This document shows, in pieces, positions 26,633 through 36,890 of a stretch of 64,000 bases of DNA; the stretch's first letter is position 1, and each line of letters starts with the position of its first letter. The position numbers and the translations under genes were made by a program. This stretch comes from Gammaproteobacteria bacterium (lineage in GTDB: Bacteria; Pseudomonadota; Gammaproteobacteria; Tenderiales; Tenderiaceae). The notes under the pieces are model-generated. The model did not search any database and was not told the origin of the DNA. It worked only from the letters and a program-made list of their open reading frames with translations. Location: the NCBI GenBank assembly GCA_021731365.1, contig JAKFXL010000016.1:124001-188000 (forward strand). Reading direction: 5' to 3'.

Positions 26633-27578
26633 GATTTTCACGACCCCCCTTCATGGTGTGCGGCTCTATCAGTCAGCTGATACCGATCGGTTAGATTGTG
26701 ATGGCGAATATATAGTATCTATAAAGCTCAGTTTCTCTGAGTGTTTTGTCCCGACACAGCAGAAATCGATTTGGCGTCTCTCAACGCAAGGTGAGCGATA
26801 TAGCAGTGTTGTTGAGCTGTTTGATGATCCAACAGGAAAATTATTGCACATTGAGTGTCAAGGCACAGGGTCGTTTCAATACCAGGGCAATGAGATCAAT
26901 GTTGCATGGCGAGATGAGGGTACCAGCTTTGAGCATTACCTTCAGACAGTCGGACTGAGTTTGTGGCTGGAAATGCGCGGGATACTGTGTATTCATGCCA
27001 ATGCAATTGAAACCGAGCGTGGAGTCATTGGGATAATAGCCCCAAGTCAAACAGGCAAAACAACATTAACTGCAGCACTTGCAGTGCGTGGCATGGGCAT
27101 GATGAGCGATGACATGATGGCCATACATAAAACTACGGAGGGGCTAAAGGTCTTTCCCGGTTGGCCTCAAGTGAGAATGTGGCCAGAGGTAGCCCAGCAT
27201 TTTGTGAAAGATATTGAAACTTTACAACGTGTTCATCATCGCTTTGAAAAGCGAATAGTGGAATCCGGCACCCAAAGCGAACTTCGTTTCTCAAGTAAAA
27301 GTGGCCGGTTAAAGAGGCTTTATCTGTTGGATAGGACGGATAGCAACGATTCGGAGATAAGGATAGAACAGCTTTCAGCATCAGAGTCGATGATAGTGTT
27401 GTTACAGAATAGTATGTTGGCAGATGCATACAGGTCACTGAATGTTGAAAAAGATAGATTAGACAGGCTTGCATCAATGCTTGAGTCTGTAGAGATAAAA
27501 CGGATTACTTACCCCAGTGGCAAAGAGCATCTGGTTAATATTTGTAAAAGCATTGAAGCAGATGTGAAAACAATTTAG
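26607..27578 (+). CDS. HPr-kinase-like protein next to the lasso precursor
   Basis: This 323-residue protein has a Walker A loop (APSQTGKTT, about residues 144-152) and an Asp-Asp pair (SDDMMAIH, about 166-170), as in HPr kinase/phosphorylase C-terminal domains. The N-terminal 120 residues are beta-rich and not HprK-like. HprK-like kinases occur in lasso clusters, where a paeninodin-type kinase phosphorylates the C-terminal Ser of the precursor, and also beside EPS/PEP-CTERM loci. Here the core ends in Gly, so that exact reaction is impossible; Ser5, Thr14 or another substrate must be considered. No PTS HPr protein is encoded nearby. The kinase fold call is strong, the substrate is unknown. 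Confidence 0.75.
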   Translation: MSKIVSPSWIFTTPLHGVRLYQSADTDRLDCDGEYIVSIKLSFSECFVPTQQKSIWRLSTQGERYSSVVELFDDPTGKLLHIECQGTGSFQYQGNEINVAWRDEGTSFEHYLQTVGLSLWLEMRGILCIHANAIETERGVIGIIAPSQTGKTTLTAALAVRGMGMMSDDMMAIHKTTEGLKVFPGWPQVRMWPEVAQHFVKDIETLQRVHHRFEKRIVESGTQSELRFSSKSGRLKRLYLLDRTDSNDSEIRIEQLSASESMIVLLQNSMLADAYRSLNVEKDRLDRLASMLESVEIKRITYPSGKEHLVNICKSIEADVKTI

Positions 27579-27914
27579 GACGGCATTGGTCAATGTGTTT
27601 TGTCATCTGGCATCAGTTAAAAATTTGAGCGTGCGGCGTTCAAAACATTAGATTTAGTGTCTACACTCTACTAGGTTAAGAATGGCGAATTAACCAATTC
27701 CTCCAAGAAGTTTATTGCGAATGTTGCTTTCTGTAATGGAGCTAGATAAGTGTGGATTTTTATGATTATGCATCATGTACACATATACGTTGAGTCATTG
27801 TTTAGTGAAGACTCCATTAAGGATGATGGGTTGTGGTTTTTACAGTTAACACCAAGTTAACGCTGGCGTTTATCCCGTAACAACCATCATATAGAGCAGC
27901 AAGGAAGTATTAAA
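27579..27914 (+). other. Intergenic region before the EPS priming gene
   Basis: These 336 mostly AT-rich bases hold no gene, no convincing terminator after the kinase and no sigma-54 motif with correct spacing. They presumably contain the promoter of the plus-strand EPS block. A short element GCGAATTAAC near 27684 recurs near 30737. Confidence 0.5.
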
Positions 27915-29327
27915 ATGCATAACTCCTCAAATGGCATGATCCTTCCCCATCGGTCCAAACTGGCATTTGTTTTTAAAATGTCAGATGGCATCATCATCTT
28001 CCTGGTTTTATTAGTGGCACTTTTTGCTCGTGGAATTGCTGTGGAAAATCAGTACATGCTTGCAGCGTTACTGGTGGTTATCTGTTTTGCCTTTGTTGGC
28101 AGTGAGTCAGGCCTTTACCGTTCGCAACGAGGTAGTTCACTATCACAACAGATATGGCCTGTGCTGGTGGCGTGGGGTATCACCGTATCAATACTCTCCG
28201 CGTTAGCCTATTTTTTAAAGTCCTCTGCTGATTACTCACGTGTTGTGGTTGGATTTTGGTTCGTTGCCGCACCAACACTGCTCATTTTGTGGCGCTTAAC
28301 GGTACGTAGCTTGCTCTCCCACTATAGATCAAAAGGGTACAACACCCGTTCTGTGGCGATTGTTGGCGCTGGTGCCGTTGGCCAACGTATTGGCCAGGTA
28401 ATTAAAGAGACGCCCTCTTATGGATTAGATTTAAAAGGTTATTTTGACAACCGCAAAGGTGATGATGGGCGGGTTGCTAAAAACCTGGCCGCGCCAATTT
28501 TGGGTGATTTTGATGAGTTAATCCGACGTGCCAAAGAGGGCAAATATTACCTCATATATATCGCCATCTCCATGAAGGGCGAAGAGCACATCGTCAAGTT
28601 GATATCAGAGTTATCAGATACTACCGCTTCGGTACATTTAGTCCCCGACTTTTTAATGTATGACCTCCTGCACTCACGCTGGATCAACCTAGGGCCAGTG
28701 CCTACCGTTAGTATTTACGAATCTCCCTTCATGGGGCTTGATGGATGGCTAAAGCGCATTGAAGACGTTGTGCTCTCATCGCTCATACTCACTCTTATAG
28801 CTATCCCTATGCTCTTCATTGCAGCCGGTGTAAAACTAAGCTCCTCTGGTCCGGTCCTGTTTAAACAGCGCCGCTATGGAATGGATGGACGACCGATAAA
28901 AGTCTGGAAATTTCGTTCGATGACAGTGTGCGACGATGGCGATAACATTGTGCAGGCCAAAAAATGTGATGTGCGTATCACACCTTTTGGCGCATTCCTG
29001 CGTCGTACCTCGTTAGATGAACTGCCGCAATTCATCAATGTACTAACAGGTGAAATGTCAATCGTAGGGCCGCGCCCACATGCAGTCGCCCATAACGAAG
29101 AGTATCGCAAACTCATTTCAGGCTACATGCTACGGCACAAAGTAAAACCTGGAATTACAGGCTGGGCACAAGTGAACGGCTGGCGCGGTGAAACAGACAC
29201 ACTGGATAAGATGGAAAAACGGGTTGAGTACGATCTTCACTACATACGTAACTGGTCTTTGTGGTGGGATATAAAAATAGTATTTCGTACTATTTTTACA
29301 GGCTTTTCGGGTAAAAGTGCCTATTAA
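27915..29327 (+). CDS. Undecaprenyl-phosphate sugar phosphotransferase (WcaJ-like)
   Basis: This 470-residue polyprenyl-phosphate transferase starts EPS repeat-unit assembly by moving a sugar phosphate (usually glucose-1-phosphate) onto undecaprenyl phosphate. It has four N-terminal membrane helices, a CoA-binding-like Rossmann domain (SVAIVGAGAVGQRIGQ), a fifth membrane segment, then the catalytic domain with KVWKFRSM, RTSLDELPQFINVL, EMSIVGPRPH and VKPGITGWAQVNGWRG. Length and layout are typical. It has its own upstream region and is followed by rmlD after 180 bases. Confidence 0.92.
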   Translation: MHNSSNGMILPHRSKLAFVFKMSDGIIIFLVLLVALFARGIAVENQYMLAALLVVICFAFVGSESGLYRSQRGSSLSQQIWPVLVAWGITVSILSALAYFLKSSADYSRVVVGFWFVAAPTLLILWRLTVRSLLSHYRSKGYNTRSVAIVGAGAVGQRIGQVIKETPSYGLDLKGYFDNRKGDDGRVAKNLAAPILGDFDELIRRAKEGKYYLIYIAISMKGEEHIVKLISELSDTTASVHLVPDFLMYDLLHSRWINLGPVPTVSIYESPFMGLDGWLKRIEDVVLSSLILTLIAIPMLFIAAGVKLSSSGPVLFKQRRYGMDGRPIKVWKFRSMTVCDDGDNIVQAKKCDVRITPFGAFLRRTSLDELPQFINVLTGEMSIVGPRPHAVAHNEEYRKLISGYMLRHKVKPGITGWAQVNGWRGETDTLDKMEKRVEYDLHYIRNWSLWWDIKIVFRTIFTGFSGKSAY

Positions 29328-29507
29328 CCTATCTCCCTGAGTTTTGAATAGTTACCCCACACTTGAGTCGTGGCAGAACGCTACCCTCATCCGGGCAGGG
29401 GGTTTATAATGCTCACGGCTGTTAAAAATGGCAATAACATGCGCTGCTCCTTATCGATAACCACCGATTACAACGGTGCCCACTGACAGAATTATAGATA
29501 GGTTTTT

Positions 29508-30389
29508 ATGGATGTATTGATAGTAGGTGCCGCAGGTCAGTTGGGTACAGAGCTTCGTATACGATCGCAGTTACGAGGTTACAATACCACTGCGGTGGAT
29601 CGTAGTCAGCTGGATATCAGCGATACAACAAGTGTCAATGAACTAGTCACCCGTTTAAAACCCAGCGTCATTATCAATGCGGCCGCGTATACAGCAGTAG
29701 ATCGTGCTGAAACAGATGTGGTAACAGCCTACGCGGTGAATAGAGACGGTCCCTTAAACTTGGCCAAAGCCTGTGCCAATGCCGATATTCCACTACTGCA
29801 TGTCTCCACCGATTATGTATTTGATGGGCATAAACTCACGCCATACAATGAAACAGATACACCCAACCCACAAGGTGTATACGGCCAAAGCAAATATGCA
29901 GGCGAAATAGCCGTTGCAACAACACTGCAAAAACAGCTCACGTTAAGAGTCTCCTGGGTCTTCTCAGCCACAGGCAATAACTTTGTCCGAACCATACTCC
30001 GGTTAGCCAAAGAGCGTGATGAGTTAAAAATAGTAGCGGACCAAACCGGCGCTCCTACTTGGGCAGGAGATATTGCCGAAGTTCTTTTAACCGTTGTAGA
30101 TCGCATGAATCAAAACAACCCCATTCCATGGGGGCTGTATCACTATACCGGTTCACCCGTAACTACTTGGCACGCCTTTGCAGAAACCATATGTGATCAA
30201 GCGTTTGAATTAGGTATGTTAGATAAAAAGCCCATCATTCATCCCATCACCACAGCAGAGTATCCCACCGTCGCAAAGCGGCCACAAAACTCTATGCTTG
30301 ATTGCACACACATCTTAAATGAGTTGAACATATCTCAAGCCAATTGGAACAATGGCTTGAGGAAGGTTCTGACGACATGGAACGGATAA
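29508..30389 (+). CDS. rmlD: dTDP-4-dehydrorhamnose reductase
   Basis: This 293-residue NAD(P)H enzyme catalyses the last step of dTDP-L-rhamnose synthesis. It has a Rossmann motif (VGAAGQLGTEL), VNELVTRLKPSVIINAAAYTAVD, STDYVFDG and catalytic YGQSKYAGE (Tyr-x3-Lys). The other rml genes are not in the window; only a fragment of rmlB overlaps its stop codon. The remaining steps must be encoded elsewhere or rhamnose is no longer made. Confidence 0.93.
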   Translation: MDVLIVGAAGQLGTELRIRSQLRGYNTTAVDRSQLDISDTTSVNELVTRLKPSVIINAAAYTAVDRAETDVVTAYAVNRDGPLNLAKACANADIPLLHVSTDYVFDGHKLTPYNETDTPNPQGVYGQSKYAGEIAVATTLQKQLTLRVSWVFSATGNNFVRTILRLAKERDELKIVADQTGAPTWAGDIAEVLLTVVDRMNQNNPIPWGLYHYTGSPVTTWHAFAETICDQAFELGMLDKKPIIHPITTAEYPTVAKRPQNSMLDCTHILNELNISQANWNNGLRKVLTTWNG

Positions 30390-30472
30390 TGAACTATCGG
30401 TCTCAAAATTTATTGGTAACTGGTGGAGTAGGTTTTATTTTTCCTAATTATGTACATTACTGGTTAAAGTAA
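30389..30472 (+). pseudogene. rmlB: 5' remnant of rmlB (dTDP-glucose 4,6-dehydratase)
   Basis: The ATG overlaps the rmlD stop (TAATG) and 27 codons read LLVTGGVGFIFPNYVHYWLK, then TAA. This is the N-terminal NAD-binding start of RmlB (family pattern LVTGGAGFIGSNFVHYWL) with three or four changes, including loss of the third Gly of GxxGxxG. Nothing further of rmlB follows in any frame. It marks where an rml operon was cut and replaced by the AT-rich cassette. Confidence 0.82.
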
Positions 30473-30783
30473 AATTCTAATAGCCATCTTTAACAGTACT
30501 TGATGTGTGTTTACCTATGAGGCGAGTTTTTGGAGGCTGTATTAAGGCTGAAAATTAATGATATATACAATAGAGTCTTTTACTCGAAATTTGTGTCTGT
30601 AAAACGGCACAGCGTTATATTTTAATAATGAAACAGGGTGGCGTGGTGTTATAGGTAAAAGTCATACAAAAAGTTTTAAATATGAAATATTTTATATAAT
30701 GAATACTAAATTTCGCCATATTAAGTTTTGAAAATAGCGAATTAACTATCTTAATGAAAAGCACAGGTTTTTAGGGTTTCTTA
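30473..30783 (+). other. AT-rich intergenic region at the start of the EPS cassette
   Basis: These 311 bases contain no gene. Base composition drops sharply here compared with rmlD. A TATAAT box at 30695-30700 could serve the cassette promoter, but no good -35 box is placed ahead of it. Confidence 0.5.
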
Positions 30784-32028
30784 GTGTATGGAATTTTTGT
30801 GATAAAAATAAAGCTTTTGCAAGGCATTCTTTATAGTTTGTTTGGAATTACGGCCCAAATCCTGGGGAATGTCGTTATTTTTTTGATTATAGCAAGAACC
30901 CTTGGTCCTTCGGGGTTTGGTGAATTTTCGATTTATTACGCTGTCGCTTCTGTTCTCGCCATCATTTTAGATTATGGTTATCCACAGCGATTGTTGAAAA
31001 ATTTTTCTATAGAATGCAACCTTTATGGTGGTCTACGAAAAAGAATTTTTTATCTTAAAGGGATTATTTTATCTATTGAAACCATGATTGCGTTACCTGT
31101 TTTATTTTTGATAGATAGCAACCAGTTGCTATTTTTTATGCTTTTTTTATCTACTGCTTTATTTTCTTTTGCCAATATTTTTTCATCCTCATTACGAGCG
31201 CTTGGGAAATTCCGCTCTGATTCAGCACATCTTTTTATAATCTATTTTATTGGCACAGCATTAGCTATGTTAGTGTACTTTAGTGAAATAGACGAAATAC
31301 TTGTTTTTTCATTGATTTTTTGTGTAATAAATGCGTTGTATTTGTTCTTGTCAATAAGGTGCTATATGCGCTTTTCTTCTATTAAACATGAGCCATTCGA
31401 GATGAATAGTATTATTAGTGAGCTTAAATTAGGAGGTGTTTATGCAGGTGATATTTTTATACAAAGGGGATTTATTTACATCGAAATTATTATTCTTGCT
31501 TTATTGACGAATCCTTATCTAGTAGGCATCTATCAGGCGGGGCAAAAGTTAATGTTAGGCGTATTGCCATTCGCTCAGGCATTTAATAATGTACTGCTCC
31601 CTTATTTATCATTAGATAATAATTATAAAAATAGTAATAAAGTAGTATTAGTTTTTGTAGCAATGTCTTTCATTGGTTTTGTAGGATTGATGGGGTTTTA
31701 TTATGTGGGGGAATGGGTTGTCAATATTGTGTATGGAAAAGAATACGAAGATTTGAAAGAATTTATTGTGCTATTTGGGGTTGTAATTTTAATACGCTAT
31801 ATATCATCTTCTCTTTCTATTGTTCTTACTGCTGCTGGTCGTCAGAATGTTAGGTTAAAGGGGAATGCTATCTGCTTTATGTTATTTGTCATTATCGCCC
31901 CGCTGCTTGTTTGGCTTTATTCTATAGTAGGCATGTTATATGCGGTAATAGCATCTGCCACCTTGTCAAGTGTCTTTTATTTTCAGGGTGTGCGTAGCAT
32001 ATATAAAAATAATACAAGGATCCTTTAA
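30784..32028 (+). CDS. Oligosaccharide flippase, Wzx-like
   Basis: This 414-residue protein has about 12 to 14 membrane helices and an N-terminal pattern typical of MATE/MOP-type flippases ([28 protein letters not shown]). It would turn lipid-linked repeat units to the periplasmic side for polymerisation. It starts with GTG at 30784 (a second GTG at 30799 is possible). Strongly AT-rich codon use contrasts with rmlD. It is followed directly by the acyltransferase. Confidence 0.88.
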   Translation: MYGIFVIKIKLLQGILYSLFGITAQILGNVVIFLIIARTLGPSGFGEFSIYYAVASVLAIILDYGYPQRLLKNFSIECNLYGGLRKRIFYLKGIILSIETMIALPVLFLIDSNQLLFFMLFLSTALFSFANIFSSSLRALGKFRSDSAHLFIIYFIGTALAMLVYFSEIDEILVFSLIFCVINALYLFLSIRCYMRFSSIKHEPFEMNSIISELKLGGVYAGDIFIQRGFIYIEIIILALLTNPYLVGIYQAGQKLMLGVLPFAQAFNNVLLPYLSLDNNYKNSNKVVLVFVAMSFIGFVGLMGFYYVGEWVVNIVYGKEYEDLKEFIVLFGVVILIRYISSSLSIVLTAAGRQNVRLKGNAICFMLFVIIAPLLVWLYSIVGMLYAVIASATLSSVFYFQGVRSIYKNNTRIL

Positions 32029-32029
32029 T

Positions 32030-32665
32030 TTGAAATATGTGAATAAAATATTATTTAAATTAAAAAAAATTCTGTTTCTAATAATGTCGAGATTTGTAAG
32101 GCTTAACGAGTTCGAAAGTCAGCTCCTTCGGAAACTATTTAACGACTTATATAATATAGAGGTTGGGCTATATTCTTACGGATGTTTTGATCCACGTAGG
32201 ATTGGCCGATATACAAAAGTTGGTAGATATTGCTCATTTTCCGGGACGGCGTATCGTTTTAATGGTAATCATGCTAAAGATTTTTTAATGCTCCATCCTT
32301 ATGTCTATAACATTAAATTTGGTCTAGTGTGTAATGAAATGATTAACCGTAAAAAATGCACAATCGAAGATGATGTTTGGATTGGCCACAATGCAATAAT
32401 TCTTCCTGGTGTCGAGAGTATTGGGCGCGGCTCAATTATAGGTGCCGGCACTGTAGTAACAAAAAATGTTCCTCGTTATGCGATAGTTGTAGGTAATCCC
32501 GCTCGGGTTAGTGGGTATCGTTTTAATGAAGATTTAATAGAAAAAATTGAAGCTACTCGTTGGTGGGAAATGGATAAACAAGAGTTGGCCAGTATGATAA
32601 AGAAAAATCCAGATGCGATATATCACCCAGATATACCAGGTGTTTTAGAAAGGCTGTCTCTATAA
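32030..32665 (+). CDS. Hexapeptide-repeat O-acyltransferase (CatB-like)
   Basis: This protein of about 211 residues has a left-handed beta-helix: [65 protein letters not shown]. The usual active His lies in the WIGHNA turn. It probably acetylates a sugar of the EPS unit. The frame extends upstream into the flippase gene, but TTG at 32030, just after the flippase stop and behind AAGGA, is the likely start. Confidence 0.82.
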   Translation: MKYVNKILFKLKKILFLIMSRFVRLNEFESQLLRKLFNDLYNIEVGLYSYGCFDPRRIGRYTKVGRYCSFSGTAYRFNGNHAKDFLMLHPYVYNIKFGLVCNEMINRKKCTIEDDVWIGHNAIILPGVESIGRGSIIGAGTVVTKNVPRYAIVVGNPARVSGYRFNEDLIEKIEATRWWEMDKQELASMIKKNPDAIYHPDIPGVLERLSL

Positions 32666-32943
32666 ATAATGTTAGTGTTTTACGGGGTAAAATTATATTT
32701 TTGCCCAATATTATTCTGACATATAAGCAAAACTCACTAGAGCTATCTAATATATAATGAAAATCTCTATTGCTAAAGGGGGTGAAAAATTAATATGAAA
32801 TAGATAGTTGATTTGATAGTAGGTACGAAGTGGCAAAAATTTAGATATGTAGTAATTTTATTGTTTTTATGTTCACAGTATTAAAAACACTCCTCCTGTT
32901 AAGTAAAGACATGTGATTATGTGGTTATATTTTGGAATGCCAG

Positions 32944-34179
32944 ATGAAAGAGATATTTAAATACGTATCAATAACAGAGTCGTTCTCTAAAAAATACTCG
33001 TTATTGGTTTTTACTTTAGTATTAATTAATTCGCAGATTTTGTTTGCAACTATGGCAAATCCAATTGGCATTAAGGGGTTTTTAGAGGTTTTTTATATTT
33101 TCTTGTTAGTAATGTCTAGCCATTATGTGATATCTAAAACATATGTCCGGCGGCTGGTCAAACTAGATTTTCTTGTGTACGCCCTGATTATTGTGATGTG
33201 GGTGTACTCCGCGATAGCTTCGTATTTTCAATATGGGCAGCCATTAATATATGGACTTATTGAAGAGAGAAGAATTTTAGGTTTTTTAATATATTTTCCC
33301 TGTGTTTATATTTTAAGAAAGGCACTTTATTCAGTCGAAGATATTTTAAATTTTATGTTGGTTAGTGCAGTTATTTGCAGTGTACTTTCAATACTTAGTT
33401 ATTTTGGCATGATACCTGTCATTAATGAGAGTCCATTTGGCGATTTTGCACTTAGACAAAATCGTTATTTAATTGGCGTGCTTTATATTTTGTTAGGTGC
33501 TTTGTATTCAGTGTATTTAATTTCCAGAAAGAAATTTTTATTTCGCTCGTTAGCTATTTTACTTGTATGTTTAGTTACATTAATGGTCGTTTCTCAAACC
33601 AGACAACTTTTGGCAGGGTTTGGTATTGCAGTATTTGTTATGTTGTTTAGTTTAAGTGTGAAAGGGGTTATAAGGCTTGCTCTTATGAGCGGAGTTGTTT
33701 TTATTGTTTATATGTGTGCAGTGTATTTTTTCCCCATTATCCTTGAAACATACACTGTGTTGTTTGATTCTTTGTTATCAGATGACTATATCGAAAGTGA
33801 TGCTCGTCCATTGGCTTATTCTATAGTTATAAATAATTTTATGAATGGTAATGTTTTAGGTAGTGGTTCTTTATCATTGTTGTGGAAGAATGGTTTTGTT
33901 CCTATTTATGGAGAATGGTTTTTTCTTGCGGATATTGGGTTCATGGGAACCGTTTTTAAATATGGGATTTTTGCGGTTGTGTTTTATGGAGCATATCTTT
34001 GGTGGCAATCAAAATTGTTAATTAAATTGATGGGGGCTACTGAATGGCGTTTTTTCTTGGGATGGCTTTCTACATTATTAATAGCACTTCCGGTCGCGGC
34101 ACTAATCGAATATAGAGGGTTTATAGCAGGGTTACTATTATGTATGACGTATTCATTAGTTCTACAGGTGAAAAAATGA
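32944..34179 (+). CDS. Putative polysaccharide polymerase (Wzy-like)
   Basis: This protein of about 411 residues has 10 to 12 membrane helices, a large periplasmic loop near residues 290-340 and an Arg-containing motif (VVSQTRQLLAG) like that of O-antigen polymerase/ligase proteins. In the plus-strand cassette it is the natural Wzy. It starts at ATG 32944; a TTG at 32932 is less likely. Wzy proteins are highly divergent, so the call rests on topology and context. Confidence 0.72.
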   Translation: MKEIFKYVSITESFSKKYSLLVFTLVLINSQILFATMANPIGIKGFLEVFYIFLLVMSSHYVISKTYVRRLVKLDFLVYALIIVMWVYSAIASYFQYGQPLIYGLIEERRILGFLIYFPCVYILRKALYSVEDILNFMLVSAVICSVLSILSYFGMIPVINESPFGDFALRQNRYLIGVLYILLGALYSVYLISRKKFLFRSLAILLVCLVTLMVVSQTRQLLAGFGIAVFVMLFSLSVKGVIRLALMSGVVFIVYMCAVYFFPIILETYTVLFDSLLSDDYIESDARPLAYSIVINNFMNGNVLGSGSLSLLWKNGFVPIYGEWFFLADIGFMGTVFKYGIFAVVFYGAYLWWQSKLLIKLMGATEWRFFLGWLSTLLIALPVAALIEYRGFIAGLLLCMTYSLVLQVKK

Positions 34180-34306
34180 AGGCATTTTGAGAGTCTTCAA
34201 TTTTCTCATAACGCATGAAAGAGCATTGTTAGGCTTACCGATCAACTTTGGATAGGTAATAGTTTTCTAATTATCATCAGATAATGATTATTTAAGGTGT
34301 ATTTTG

Positions 34307-35500
34307 ATGTCTATAAAAATCTGTCTTCTATGGCATTCATTTAGTTCAGCAAATCTAGGTGTGGGTGCATTAAGTATCTGTAATTATAAAATTATTGAGG
34401 ATGAAGTGAGTAAGATTGGTATTGATGCTGAATATATCGTAATAGGTAATGTAGGGTCTTTTAATTACACTCCGTGTAACACAAATAACAATATAAGGTT
34501 TATTCATTTTTCTGCAAAGTCTTTTGCTAAAAGACCATTCTCTATATTGAAAGAGATATCTGCTTGTGATGTCGTATTTGATATTGGAGAGGGGGATAGT
34601 TTTAGTGACATATATGGTTATCCTAGGCTCTTGAAAATGTTATTGGGAAAGTATGCTGCAACTATGGCCGGGGTTCCATTAGTGATGTCACCCCAGACTA
34701 TTGGTCCATTTACCGGTAAGTTGGCTAGGAATCTGGCAAGAAAAATTATGTTAAAATCTGTTCTTGTAGTTGCAAGGGATCATATGTCGCGAAAAGTTCT
34801 GGAAGAGTTACAAGTAACTAATTCAAGTGAAGCTATTGATGTGGCATTTTGTTTGGACTTTGAGCGAGATGAGAAGAAAATAAAAAATAACTGTAGTACT
34901 TTAATGGTAGGCATAAATGTTTCTGGGCTTCTTTATAATGGAGGGTATTCTAGGGGAAATCAATTTGGTTTATCAGTTGATTATAAAGTTATGATTGATG
35001 AGATTGTTGAGACGTTTTCAGGCATGGATGGTGTTGAGCTACACTTGATCCCTCATGTAATATCTCAGTTTAATACTACATCAGTTGAAGATGACTATAG
35101 GGTATCCATTGCCTTAAAAGAAAAATTTCCAGACTCAATTCTTCCTGAAAGATTTTCCAGCCCAGTAGAGGCAAAAAGCTATATTTCTAATATGGATTTT
35201 TTTATTGGTGCAAGAATGCATGCAACTATTGCCGCTATTTCGTCGGGAGTACCAGTTGTACCGTTGGCATATAGTCGGAAGTTTTCGGGATTATATGAAA
35301 CCATTGGATACCCTCATGTTATTGACATGAAAAAAGTTACCAAGACAGAAGCTATAGAAAAAATAATGACAATGTTTGGATCTTTAGACGAAGTTAAATG
35401 CGATGTTGAAGGTGCGTTGTCGAGAGTAAACTCTAAGCTTGATACCTATAAGAGTGATGTGAATAAGGTTTTAATGGGATACGTTAATGACCAAAAATAG
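34307..35500 (+). CDS. Polysaccharide pyruvyl transferase family protein (first copy)
   Basis: This protein of about 397 residues has the pyruvyl-transferase/CsaB-like fold: WHSFSSANLGVGALSI at the N-terminus, DVVFDIGEGDSFSDIYG, PLVMSPQTIGPF and the C-terminal MDFFIGARMHATIAAISSG. Members add ketal-linked pyruvate to sugars, although some do other transfers. It overlaps the FrhB-like gene by 14 bases, a pairing common in EPS loci. The first codon of the frame is TTG at 34304; ATG 34307 is preferred. Confidence 0.85.
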   Translation: MSIKICLLWHSFSSANLGVGALSICNYKIIEDEVSKIGIDAEYIVIGNVGSFNYTPCNTNNNIRFIHFSAKSFAKRPFSILKEISACDVVFDIGEGDSFSDIYGYPRLLKMLLGKYAATMAGVPLVMSPQTIGPFTGKLARNLARKIMLKSVLVVARDHMSRKVLEELQVTNSSEAIDVAFCLDFERDEKKIKNNCSTLMVGINVSGLLYNGGYSRGNQFGLSVDYKVMIDEIVETFSGMDGVELHLIPHVISQFNTTSVEDDYRVSIALKEKFPDSILPERFSSPVEAKSYISNMDFFIGARMHATIAAISSGVPVVPLAYSRKFSGLYETIGYPHVIDMKKVTKTEAIEKIMTMFGSLDEVKCDVEGALSRVNSKLDTYKSDVNKVLMGYVNDQK

Positions 35501-36707
35501 ACTTATCGACAACATAGTTTCTGACCAGTTATGTTTAGGATGTGGAGCTTGTGCTCAAATTGTTGGTAAAGAAAAAATTGATTTTAAAATTTCTGAGGAC
35601 GGGTTTCTCAGGCCATTTGTCATTGATGAGCTGTCAACTGAAAATGAGGTGAGTATTTCAAAAGTATGCCCAGGGATTCATGTTGGCATAGATGATCATA
35701 GTGCTGATTACTCAGACTTGTGGGGCTCTGTACACTCTGTTCATGTTGGTTGGTCTACAGATGAAAATATTAGACATCTGGCATCATCTGGCGGAGGAAT
35801 AAGCGCCGTTCTTTGTTATCTATTGTCAAATGGTAAAGTAGACTGTGTTTTGCATTCTGGGGTTTCTGAAAGTGACCCGTTAGAAAATACTTATAAAATC
35901 AGTACACGAGTTGAACAAGTTATTGCAAATTCAGGTTCTCGGTATGCACCAGCAGCACCATTGATGGGGATAATGGATGCAATAAGAGAGTTTAATAGCA
36001 TAGCGTTTGTAGGTAAACCATGTGATGTAGTAGCGCTGAGAAAATTAGCCAATGAATTAGATGTTGTTAAAAGAAAAGTCAAATATGCAATTTCATTTAT
36101 GTGCGCAGGAACCCCGAGTATAAAAGGCACAGAAGCTATTCTGAAAAATTTCTCAATTGATAGGGAGAGTGTCTTGTCATTCGATTATCGTGGTGATGGG
36201 TGGCCTGGAATGGCAACAGCAGTTACCAAGTGCGGTGACAAGCACAGCATGACATACAACAGTTCATGGGGAAAGATTTTAAATAAACATTTACAAGTAA
36301 GATGTAAGTTATGTAACGATGGTACAGGAGAGTCGGCAGATATTACTTTTGCCGATGCTTGGCATGGAGATGAGTCTGGATATCCGAATTTTGACGAGCA
36401 GAAGGGACGAAGTCTTATTCTCATTAGGTCAGAATGTGGCAATGAACTTATAAAACAAGCTGTGGCTACAGGTGACTTATATGTGGAGCCATTTGATAAA
36501 AATAATATTGAGAAAATACAGCCTTACCAAGCTATGCGTAAAAAATTAATATTTTCCCGAATACTTGCGATGAAGTTCTGCTTTCAGCGAACTCCTTCGT
36601 ATCCTTGGCGAAATATATTTAGGTTAGCTCTAGGTGCGGGGATTAAAAATAATGTAGTTAGTTTTATGGGAATGGTAAAACGTATACTGAGATTACGCTT
36701 TGGCTGA
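35487..36707 (+). CDS. FrhB-like F420 hydrogenase/dehydrogenase beta-subunit family protein
   Basis: This 406-residue protein resembles the coenzyme F420 hydrogenase beta subunit: CLGCGACAQIVG near the N-terminus, LASSGGGISAVL, FVGKPCDVVALRKL, SFMCAGTPS and CKLCNDGTGESADITFADAWHG. Cys clusters suggest iron-sulfur binding and flavin may also bind. Such genes often accompany pyruvyl-transferase genes in EPS clusters; the redox role there is unknown, and F420 itself is not expected in this group. It overlaps the upstream gene by 14 bases. Confidence 0.85.
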   Translation: MTKNRLIDNIVSDQLCLGCGACAQIVGKEKIDFKISEDGFLRPFVIDELSTENEVSISKVCPGIHVGIDDHSADYSDLWGSVHSVHVGWSTDENIRHLASSGGGISAVLCYLLSNGKVDCVLHSGVSESDPLENTYKISTRVEQVIANSGSRYAPAAPLMGIMDAIREFNSIAFVGKPCDVVALRKLANELDVVKRKVKYAISFMCAGTPSIKGTEAILKNFSIDRESVLSFDYRGDGWPGMATAVTKCGDKHSMTYNSSWGKILNKHLQVRCKLCNDGTGESADITFADAWHGDESGYPNFDEQKGRSLILIRSECGNELIKQAVATGDLYVEPFDKNNIEKIQPYQAMRKKLIFSRILAMKFCFQRTPSYPWRNIFRLALGAGIKNNVVSFMGMVKRILRLRFG

Positions 36708-36890
36708 TTGTTCTTTATATTGATTGTTTGGAATGTTAATGAATAATATATTTTTGTGCTAGTGTGTTGTTATCTTTAATATTGTTGTTTTTTGATATTA
36801 AAGTCCGATTTTTCAGAGGAATTTCTTGTGTTTATTTATTTTTGTTTTGTTATCAACACTAGCATCCACTTTTAAGAAGGATTTAAGTTT

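Noticed and set aside
29437-29455. TGGCAATAACATGCG as a possible sigma-54 promoter for rmlD
   Set aside because: The distance between GG and GC is 9 instead of the required 10 bases.
27684-30746. GCGAATTAAC shared by the two AT-rich intergenic regions as a regulatory element
   Set aside because: A ten-base match in AT-rich DNA is expected by chance; positions relative to genes differ.
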